Below are positions 1-4,921 of a stretch of 10,030 nt of DNA, piece after piece. The position numbers and the translations under genes were made by a program. The stretch's first letter is position 1, and each line of letters starts with the position of its first letter. Origin of the DNA: Gemmatimonadaceae bacterium (GTDB taxonomy: Bacteria; Gemmatimonadota; Gemmatimonadetes; Gemmatimonadales; Gemmatimonadaceae); the NCBI GenBank assembly GCA_014379705.1, contig JACMLI010000081.1, forward strand, positions 1 to 10,030, written 5' to 3'. The notes beneath the pieces are model-generated. The model searched no databases, was not told the DNA's origin, and saw only the letters and a program-made list of their open reading frames with translations.

Positions 1-1
1 G

Positions 2-637
2 CTGTCGCACGCCGGCTACGAGCGCGATCCCCGCCTTCGCGGCGCCGCGACGCGCGCCGTCGAGCGCGTCGACGAGTATATCTCGTCTCCCCTCGCCGAT
101 GATCCGTGGACGAAGGTCGCGGGCACGCACGTGCTCGCGCCCGAGGCCGCGCCGCCATCGCTGCACTTCCTGATCATGCTCGCGTTCATGCCGGAGTTCC
201 GGAACGAACGCGACGACTTCGTCGATCGGCTCATGGCGTACCTCGCCCGCCCTGCGTCGAAGCACGCTGCGAACCAGATCGTCGCGGGCAAGGTCGTCCT
301 CAACCCCTACCTCGTGCTTGGCGATCCCCTCGTGTCGCGCTCCGGGGTCGATGCCGACGTGTCCTTCGCCATGTTCTGGCTGGAGTTGATGGCGCGGCTC
401 ACGATGTTGCAGCGGCACGAAGGGTGGCGCCGCCAGTACGAGCGCTTCCTCGACGATCGGGACCGCGACCTCGTGTGGCGTCCGTCGAAGAACCAGGGGG
501 GACTCACGGCCAACCCCGTGGCCTGGCCATTTGCCGACCTGCAGGGCAGGGGCGCCGAGGGGCTCTCCTCGGAGGTGACCTTCCGCCTGGGGCTCATCGC
601 CACGCTGGTCGGGCGTCCGCTCGAGTTCGGGTCCTGA
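2..637 (+). CDS. Unrecognised protein, C-terminal 211 residues (5' end outside window)
   Basis: The frame is open from base 2 to the TGA at 635-637, so the gene starts upstream of the window. The visible protein is soluble, with no signal peptide or membrane segment in this part. It looks mostly helical and alternates hydrophobic helices with short polar loops. Near its start it has the segment AGYERDPRLRGAATRAVERV, and later LHFLIMLAFMPEF and NPYLVLGDPLVSRSG. A pattern of 'G-x-x-x-D-P-R' followed by a helix is common in alpha/alpha-toroid proteins of the prenyltransferase or terpene-cyclase fold, so that fold is a guess; I see no catalytic DxDD or zinc ligands. Codon use matches its neighbours and a conserved-looking C-terminus makes the frame convincing. 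The function is not assigned. The next gene begins 91 bases downstream with a possible promoter of its own. Confidence 0.8.
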   Translation: MSHAGYERDPRLRGAATRAVERVDEYISSPLADDPWTKVAGTHVLAPEAAPPSLHFLIMLAFMPEFRNERDDFVDRLMAYLARPASKHAANQIVAGKVVLNPYLVLGDPLVSRSGVDADVSFAMFWLELMARLTMLQRHEGWRRQYERFLDDRDRDLVWRPSKNQGGLTANPVAWPFADLQGRGAEGLSSEVTFRLGLIATLVGRPLEFGS

Positions 638-687
638 CCTCGGCCGGCGCGTCGCTGTTAGGCACGCAACGCCCGGCAATGGCACAC

Positions 688-702
688 CGTGGTTAGCTTT
701 CG
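688..702 (+). promoter_or_regulatory. Possible promoter box upstream of rhlE
   Basis: The 15-mer CGTGGTTAGCTTTCG lies 26 bases before the rhlE start codon. It closely resembles CGTGGTATCTTTCG upstream of the selW-like gene at 2848-2861, differing around the central TTAG/TAT. Both are intergenic and both precede a plus-strand gene. The hexamer here is a poor match to a sigma-70 -10 element and no clear -35 is visible, so this is weak support. Confidence 0.25.
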
Positions 703-728
703 CGGTCCCCACCGGACTCGCGGACTTC

Positions 729-1991
729 ATGCCCCCCAGGAAACGAGCAGCGACGCGCCCCGTAGCGGCACGTCGTGCTTCCACGAAGGTCGCCACCGAC
801 AACACGGAACCCGTTGACGCCGCGGTGTTGGCGCCGATCGGGGTTCTGGCGCCCGTGGACCCCATCCTCCCTCCCTGGGAATCCCTCGGCTTGCTGCCGG
901 ACGTCATGCGGGCCGTCACGGCCGCCGGGTACACCGTGCCGACGCCCATCCAGGCACAGGCGATCCCGATCGCCATGCGTGGCGGGGACGTCATGGGCCT
1001 CGCGCAGACGGGCACCGGCAAGACCGCGGCCTTCACCCTCCCGATCGTCAATCGGCTCAGCGGCGGACCGCGCCGGCTGCGCGCGTTGATCCTCACGCCG
1101 ACCCGGGAACTCTGCCAGCAGGTCGACGCCTCGTTCCGGAAGTATGGGCAATTCGCCGACGTCGACGTTGCGCCGATCTACGGCGGGGTTGCCTACGAAC
1201 CGCAGGAGCGCGCACTCTCCACCGGCGTCGACGTGCTCGTGGCCACGCCCGGTCGCATGATCGACCACATGGAGCGCGGCAACGTCTCCCTCGACAACCT
1301 CGAGGTGCTCGTGCTCGACGAGGCCGATCGCATGCTCGACATGGGTTTCGCGCCGCAGATCAATCGCATCGTCAGCGGCATTTCGCCGTATCGGCAGACG
1401 CTGCTGTTCAGCGCCACGATGCCTCCCGAAGTCGAAGCCCTGGCCCGGAAGTACCTGCGGCGTCCTACCGTGGTGCAGGTGGGGCGACGATCGCAGGCGG
1501 CCCACACCGTTCGCCACGCCGTCTACCCTGTGCCCGGGTCCCGAAAGACCGCGCTCCTCGTGTCGCTGCTGCAGGAACACGCGATGGACTCGGTCCTTGT
1601 CTTTACGCGCACGAAGCATGGCGCCGACCGCGTCGTGCATGGCCTGCAGGACGCGTCGATCGAGGCGACGGCGATGCATGCCGACAAGACGCAGGCGCAG
1701 CGCAATGCCGCCCTCGAGGCGTTCCGCTCCGGAGCGATCAGGGTCCTGGTCGCCACCGACATCGCGCAGCGCGGACTCGACATCTCCGGCATCTCCCACG
1801 TCGTCAACTACGACGTGCCGGGCCAGGCAGAGGACTACATCCACCGCATCGGTCGCACCGGGCGCGCGGCCCAGACCGGCGACGCCTTCACGTTCATGGC
1901 CCCCGACGAGATCGCCATGGTGCGCACCATCGAGCGCGTGCTCGGCAACCCGATCGACCGCATCTCGATGCCGGGGTTCGATTTCGGCTGA
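729..1991 (+). CDS. rhlE: DEAD-box ATP-dependent RNA helicase, RhlE type
   Basis: This cytoplasmic SF2 helicase unwinds short RNA duplexes using ATP and, in related bacteria, acts in ribosome assembly or RNA turnover. All canonical motifs are present in order in 420 residues: the Q-motif region (W50 to Q75, PTPIQAQAIP), Walker A AQTGTGKT (92-99), PTRELCQQ (124-131), GG (152-153), TPGR (173-176), DEAD (197-200), SAT (228-230), motif IV LVFTRT (290-295), motif V VATDIAQRGLD (341-351) and motif VI HRIGRTGR (372-379). An N-terminal extension of about 45 residues is basic and then Ala/Pro-rich. There is almost no C-terminal extension: the protein ends just after the second RecA domain, unlike E. 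coli RhlE, which has a basic tail. The ATG at 729 is the first good start; no strong Shine-Dalgarno sequence precedes it. The gene converges on the pseudopilin gene with a 3-base gap. The helicase call is firm; the RhlE subfamily is likely. Confidence 0.95.
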   Translation: MPPRKRAATRPVAARRASTKVATDNTEPVDAAVLAPIGVLAPVDPILPPWESLGLLPDVMRAVTAAGYTVPTPIQAQAIPIAMRGGDVMGLAQTGTGKTAAFTLPIVNRLSGGPRRLRALILTPTRELCQQVDASFRKYGQFADVDVAPIYGGVAYEPQERALSTGVDVLVATPGRMIDHMERGNVSLDNLEVLVLDEADRMLDMGFAPQINRIVSGISPYRQTLLFSATMPPEVEALARKYLRRPTVVQVGRRSQAAHTVRHAVYPVPGSRKTALLVSLLQEHAMDSVLVFTRTKHGADRVVHGLQDASIEATAMHADKTQAQRNAALEAFRSGAIRVLVATDIAQRGLDISGISHVVNYDVPGQAEDYIHRIGRTGRAAQTGDAFTFMAPDEIAMVRTIERVLGNPIDRISMPGFDFG

Positions 1992-1994
1992 GCC

Positions 1995-2435
1995 TCAGCG
2001 CCGCACGCGACCGATGCGGCTCACGGTCACCGTCTCGGCCGCGGCGCCGCGCGCGACGATGAAGCGGGCGTTCGACGCCCCGAATCCCAGGCCGTCGGGC
2101 AGGTAGGCCACCGAGTCGCGCGTTGCGCCCACGCTGACTCCAAAGAGCGACTGCAGGTCGTGCCGGGCGATCGGGCCCCCCGCATCCTGCACGGTGACCG
2201 ATGCCGCCGCTGTGTCCACGCGAACCGCCGTTCGCGTGCCCAGCCGCCAGGCGAGGTGACGCGCATCGAGGAGGGCACGCGTGAGCAGGCTGGCCGCCCC
2301 CCGCGCCGCCAGCCGGTCGTGAAACGCGGCGTACCGGGGAATGGCCATCACCGAGCACAAGGCGACGAGGAACAGGACGATCACGACTTCGAGCATGGTC
2401 ATGCCGTGTAGTGGGCGGAGGTAAGGAGGCCGCAT
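1995..2435 (-). CDS. FimT/GspH-like type IV pseudopilin
   Basis: This 146-residue protein carries a class III prepilin signal. An 11-residue basic leader ends in His-Gly, and cleavage after G11 would give a mature N-terminus MTMLEVVIVLFLVALCSVM with the conserved Glu at +5. The following hydrophobic stretch, to about residue 35, is the N-terminal pilin helix, which anchors the subunit in the inner membrane and packs it in the pilus or pseudopilus core. The rest is a small domain rich in beta structure, as in FimT and GspH minor pseudopilins. It contains no cysteine pair. No prepilin peptidase, assembly ATPase or other pilin gene is visible, so in this window it is an orphan. The family role is initiating or tipping a type IV pilus or type II secretion pseudopilus, and in some species DNA uptake by FimT. 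The start ATG fits the leader length, but no good ribosome-binding site is seen. Confidence 0.85.
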   Translation of the reverse strand: MRPPYLRPLHGMTMLEVVIVLFLVALCSVMAIPRYAAFHDRLAARGAASLLTRALLDARHLAWRLGTRTAVRVDTAAASVTVQDAGGPIARHDLQSLFGVSVGATRDSVAYLPDGLGFGASNARFIVARGAAAETVTVSRIGRVRR

Positions 2436-2558
2436 GGTTCGGGGTCGGGGAGGGGAACGTATGGGCCGGCGGCTCCACTCCCCGTACCCGAATCGCGCAC
2501 GTGTGACCGTTTTCCCGCCGACTGTCGCTCCGGGCCGCGCGGGGATAGCGTGTGCAGC
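2436..2558. other. Divergent intergenic region between pseudopilin and lipoprotein genes
   Basis: This 123-base spacer must hold the promoters of both divergent genes if each is transcribed on its own. I see no convincing -10/-35 pair on either strand and no clear hairpin or operator. It is GC-rich, with short G-runs near the pseudopilin start. Confidence 0.4.
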
Positions 2559-2822
2559 ATGCCCGGATCAACGCCCCCGCGCTCTCGCTGCTTCCTCCGA
2601 GTCGTTCCGCTGCTCGCCGCAATCGGTTGCGGACTGCCCACCAAGCAGGACGTCGACATGGCGCAGACGGTGTACGAACTCGCAAGCGCCATGCAGGAGC
2701 TTCGCGACGGCCAAATGGACCTTCAGGAGCGCCTCGACTCCCTCTCGGTCCTCGTCGGACGCCAGGACTCGACCATTCGCGCGCTGGCCAACCTCATGGG
2801 TGCGCCGATGCCGTCCCGCTGA
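2559..2822 (+). CDS. Small coiled-coil putative lipoprotein
   Basis: The 87-residue product has a short basic N-terminus, then the hydrophobic run FLRVVPLLAAIGC. Cys24 is placed as a lipobox cysteine (AIGC, a loose match to the [LVI]-x-[GAS]-C consensus). The mature part begins GLPTKQDVD and continues as a predicted helix with heptad-like spacing of hydrophobic residues (VYELASAMQELRD, LQERLDSLSVLV). It ends in QDSTIRALANLMG, so a short coiled coil tethered to a membrane is the likely form. A GTG nine bases upstream (2550) is an alternative start; the ATG is preferred because it still leaves a normal lipoprotein signal. I do not recognise a named family. No enzyme motif is visible. A structural or trimer-forming envelope role is inference only. 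The gene is divergent from the pseudopilin gene and lies 101 bases ahead of the selW-like gene. Confidence 0.65.
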   Translation: MPGSTPPRSRCFLRVVPLLAAIGCGLPTKQDVDMAQTVYELASAMQELRDGQMDLQERLDSLSVLVGRQDSTIRALANLMGAPMPSR

Positions 2823-2847
2823 GGCCCGCGCGACCGTCCGCGCGAGT

Positions 2848-2861
2848 CGTGGTATCTTTCG
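2848..2861 (+). promoter_or_regulatory. Possible promoter for the selW-like/pfkA unit
   Basis: CGTGGTATCTTTCG contains an extended -10-like element, TGG followed by TATCTT (2853-2858, four of six to TATAAT). No good -35 is visible at 16-18 bases. Transcription would start near 2865, giving a leader of about 60 bases before the ATG at 2924. A near copy of the box lies upstream of rhlE at 688-702. Confidence 0.35.
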
Positions 2862-2923
2862 TCCCGTCGCGACCGGTGGGGCTGCCTGACGAGTCGCATT
2901 GCGCCCACGAACCCGGCACTCCC

Positions 2924-3178
2924 ATGCACGTTACCATCGAATACTGCACGATGTGAAACTACGAACCACGGGCCGCCAGTCTGGCAGCCGAGGTTCGTCA
3001 GGCATTTCCGGCTTCACAGGTTGAACTGATGCCCTCCAGCGGTGGGCGCTTTGAGGTGCATGTCGATGGCAAACCGATCTTCCTCAAGTCCCAGCTGCGA
3101 CGACATGCGCTCGCTGGTGAGGTCGTGCAACTGCTGCGGGAAGCCGAGACTTCCGGGGACGTGTCCGATATGTCCTGA
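2924..3178 (+). CDS. selW: SelW/Rdx-family selenoprotein (in-frame UGA at 2954-2956 read as Sec)
   Basis: Read through the UGA, this frame encodes 84 residues of a thioredoxin-like Rdx (SelW/SelT/SelH) protein. It begins MHVTIEYCTM-U-NYEPRAASL, giving the CxxU redox motif at C8-T9-M10-U11 right after the first beta strand, as in SelW. Downstream come further family features: an FP turn (28-29), VELMPSSGGRFEV (33-45) and the DGKPIFLKSQ segment (48-57), which corresponds to the 'G-x-x-I-F-S-K' stretch of SelW. Reading UGA as stop would leave a 10-residue peptide and orphan 73 codons of clearly family-like sequence in the same frame. A SECIS-like hairpin follows the UGA. The ATG at 2924 places the first strand correctly; no strong Shine-Dalgarno sequence is seen. 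pfkA starts 33 bases after the stop, so the two are probably co-transcribed. The role is probably thiol/selenol redox in the cytoplasm; its substrate is unknown. The selenocysteine machinery (selA, selB, selC, selD) is not in this window. Confidence 0.85.
2954..2998 (+). promoter_or_regulatory. Bacterial SECIS element for UGA recoding
   Basis: Immediately downstream of the UGA lies a long hairpin. The outer stem is ACGAACC (2961-2967) paired perfectly with GGTTCGT (2992-2998). The inner stem pairs 2971-2977 with 2983-2989 (six pairs around one C-A mismatch at 2974/2986), with a few unpaired bases between the stems. The apical loop is AGUCU (2978-2982), with G2979 and U2980 as the loop GU. In E. 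coli fdhF the loop is AGGUCU, and its G23 and U24 (counted from the U of UGA) contact SelB; here the same GU falls at 26-27, one codon further out and inside the range known for bacterial elements. The bulged U of the fdhF element is not reproduced. The pairing is seen directly; the SelB-binding role is inferred. Confidence 0.75.
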
Positions 3179-3211
3179 TCGTTCCACTTGCCTGATGCTC
3201 AACGCCCGAAA

Positions 3212-4291
3212 ATGAGAATTGCCCTGTCCACTGGAGGCGGAGACGCCCCCGGCCTCAATGCCGTGATTCGCGCCGCCGTCCTGTCCGCCACGAGTCGCGG
3301 ATGGGACGTGCTCGGCATCTGCCGGGGCTACTACGGCCTGCTGGGCGAGGACCAGATCCTGTCCCTCACCCGGAATTCGGTGCGTGGCATCGCGCACCTG
3401 GGTGGCACCATCCTCCGCACCACCAACCGCGGCAACCCGTTCGCCTTTCCAGTCCGGCAGGACGACGGCTCGTACATCGAGGTGGATCGCTCGGGTGAGA
3501 TGCTTGCCAATATCGAGCGCCTTGGCATCGATGCGATCGTCACCATCGGTGGCGATGGGTCGCTGCGAATCGCGCAGCAATTGCACGATCGCGGCGTCCA
3601 CATCGTCGGCGTGCCGAAGACCATCGACAACGACGTGAGTGGCACGATCACCACGTTCGGCTTCGACACTGCGGTGAACACCGCGATCGAGGCACTCGAC
3701 AAGCTGCACACGACCGCGGAGAGCCATGACCGCGTGATCGTGATGGAAGTGATGGGGCGCCACGCCGGGTTCATTGCGCTGCACGCCGGTGTGGCCGCGT
3801 CAGCCGACGTCATCCTGATCCCGGAGATTCCCTTCGACCTGGAGGTCGTGTGCGAGAAGGTGCGCGCACGCGATCGGAGCGGCCGTCACTTCTCCATCGT
3901 CGTCGTCGCCGAGGGTGCATTCCAGAGTGGGGGCGAACAGTCACTGATGGGTGACTCGCTCCCGGGGCAGGACAAGCGCGTCGGAGGCATCGCCGGCCGG
4001 CTCGCGTGGCAGATTCAGGAACGGACGGGAAAGGAGTCGCGCTCGCTCGTGCTCGGTCACCTGCAGCGCGGAGGCTCACCCACTGGGTACGACCGCCTGC
4101 TCGCCACGCGATTCGGTGGGGCGGCCATCGAGGCCGTCGAACAGGGAAAGTGGGGCGAAATGGTCGCCCTCCAGTCCCCCCACATCGTGACGGTCCCGTT
4201 TGCCGAGGCCCTCAGGGAGCCCAAGCGTGTTGATCCGTCCCACGACATCGTACGGACGGCCCGCGCCGCAGGGATCTCTTTCGGCGCCTGA
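3212..4291 (+). CDS. pfkA: 6-phosphofructokinase, PfkA family
   Basis: This cytoplasmic enzyme phosphorylates fructose 6-phosphate to fructose 1,6-bisphosphate, the committing step of glycolysis. The 359-residue protein shows the full family signature: STGGGDAPGLN (6-16, nucleotide loop), RGYYGLL (38-44), GGDGS (113-117), PKTIDND (135-141, with D139 as the predicted catalytic base), MGRHAG (181-186) and GHLQRGGSP (282-290). G116 corresponds to E. coli Gly104, the residue linked to ATP use. K136 corresponds to position 124, where lysine is linked to pyrophosphate-dependent enzymes. This Gly/Lys pairing is typical of the mixed-substrate group that includes an ATP-using Streptomyces enzyme, so ATP is the likelier donor. 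The ATG at 3212 starts exactly at the conserved MRIALSTGGG; a TTG eight codons upstream is less likely. The length is slightly longer than the 320 residues of E. coli PfkA. It lies 33 bases after the selW-like gene. Confidence 0.95.
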   Translation: MRIALSTGGGDAPGLNAVIRAAVLSATSRGWDVLGICRGYYGLLGEDQILSLTRNSVRGIAHLGGTILRTTNRGNPFAFPVRQDDGSYIEVDRSGEMLANIERLGIDAIVTIGGDGSLRIAQQLHDRGVHIVGVPKTIDNDVSGTITTFGFDTAVNTAIEALDKLHTTAESHDRVIVMEVMGRHAGFIALHAGVAASADVILIPEIPFDLEVVCEKVRARDRSGRHFSIVVVAEGAFQSGGEQSLMGDSLPGQDKRVGGIAGRLAWQIQERTGKESRSLVLGHLQRGGSPTGYDRLLATRFGGAAIEAVEQGKWGEMVALQSPHIVTVPFAEALREPKRVDPSHDIVRTARAAGISFGA

Positions 4292-4292
4292 C

Positions 4293-4305
4293 CCCGGAAC
4301 CCGGG
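4293..4305 (+). terminator. Short GC hairpin after pfkA
   Basis: CCCGG (4293-4297) and CCGGG (4301-4305) form a five-pair stem with an AAC loop, one base past the pfkA stop. There is no T-run after it, so if it acts in termination it is not a classic intrinsic terminator. Confidence 0.2.
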
Positions 4306-4521
4306 CACTCTCCCGAAGGGGACGTGTACCGGGAGTCGAGCCGCCGCCTCGGTGTCCTTTTGTCCGGCCTCGTCGTCTCGCCTGGAGGACGCGCTTCCTC
4401 GAGCTGGCGGCAGAGATGTCCACAACGCGTTGCGCGTCCTATGTTTAGAGGGGTCGGGCGGGCGGGCCTCCCATGGCACCCAACGTGCCAATACAGAGGT
4501 GCCTGATCGAATGGGCGCAGC

Positions 4522-4526
4522 AGGAG
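4522..4526 (+). promoter_or_regulatory. Ribosome binding site deciding the start at 4532
   Basis: AGGAG lies five bases before the ATG at 4532. It selects this start over an in-frame ATG at 4511 and others upstream, and it places a standard signal peptide at the N-terminus. It is one of the few clear Shine-Dalgarno sequences in this window. Confidence 0.65.
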
Positions 4527-4531
4527 CAGCA

Positions 4532-4876
4532 ATGATCCGTCCCGTGACAATCTTCGCAGTGGCTGGTGTGGTGGCCTCCCTGGCTTTGCCGGGGAGCGGG
4601 TCGGCGCAAACCGTCCGTTCCTTCACCCCCACGCGAAACAACGACCAGAAGAACGACATCCCCGTCGAGTACAGGCCGCCGCGGGGGATGTGTCGCATCT
4701 GGATCGATGGCGTTCCGGCGCGCCAGCAGCCCGCCCCGACCGATTGCCCGACCGCCGTGCGAAACAAGCCGCGCAATGGACGCGTGATCTTCGGCGAGGA
4801 TGCGCCGGGCAACGATCGCAAGGAACCCGAACCGAAGAAGCCGAAGAAACCCGAAGAGGAGAGCACCAGGCGCTAG
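4532..4876 (+). CDS. Small secreted protein with a two-cysteine core and a Lys/Pro/Glu-rich tail
   Basis: The 114-residue product begins with a Sec-type signal peptide (basic MIRP, hydrophobic TIFAVAGVVASLALPG, predicted cleavage after GSA at residue 25), so it should be exported. The mature core, about residues 43-80, contains PPRGMCRIWIDGVPARQQPA and then PTDCPTAV. C54 and C72 could form a disulfide. This 'GMCR-W-x-DG-x-P, P-x-x-C' arrangement recurs in small exported proteins of several environmental bacteria; I know of no assigned function. The tail (about 97-114) is low-complexity, rich in Lys, Pro and Glu, and probably disordered. The AGGAG at 4522 fixes the start. The gene ends 45 bases before the large helicase and may be cotranscribed with it, but nothing links them functionally. 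Confidence 0.75.
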   Translation: MIRPVTIFAVAGVVASLALPGSGSAQTVRSFTPTRNNDQKNDIPVEYRPPRGMCRIWIDGVPARQQPAPTDCPTAVRNKPRNGRVIFGEDAPGNDRKEPEPKKPKKPEEESTRR

Positions 4877-4921
4877 GTGCCTGCCCGTCGCTCCGCCAGC
4901 GCGACCTGGCGTTGAGCGACG

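Larger units (their letters stand above)
4292..4531. other. Intergenic region between pfkA and the small secreted protein gene
   Basis: This stretch of about 240 bases holds no convincing gene. It has a candidate promoter: TATGTT at 4440-4445 (four of six to a -10), with the weak TGTCCA (4417-4422, three of six to a -35) 17 bases upstream. The spacer contains a perfect 10-base palindrome, CAACGCGTTG (4423-4432). If real, transcription would start near 4452, about 80 bases before the ATG at 4532. Confidence 0.35.

Noticed and set aside
693..1844. Long open frame on the minus strand opposite rhlE
   Set aside because: It lies wholly antisense to a gene with every DEAD-box motif. Its Arg/Gly/Asp-rich, repetitive composition is typical of a mirror frame in GC-rich DNA.
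2552..2956. Plus-strand frame ending at the UGA, read as an ordinary Arg-rich protein
   Set aside because: Most of it is an alternative frame over the lipoprotein gene; only its last 11 codons coincide with the selW-like frame, which continues past the UGA.
3188..3211. TTG start adding eight residues to pfkA
   Set aside because: The ATG at 3212 begins exactly at the conserved N-terminus of the family; the extension is not family-like and has no ribosome-binding site.
4293..4305. GC hairpin after pfkA as a strong intrinsic terminator
   Set aside because: The stem is only five pairs and no T-run follows; kept only as a low-confidence feature.
4423..4432. CAACGCGTTG palindrome as an operator
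   Set aside because: It is a perfect 10-mer but single-copy here, with only a weak promoter around it and no regulator gene nearby; recorded in the intergenic note, not claimed as an operator.
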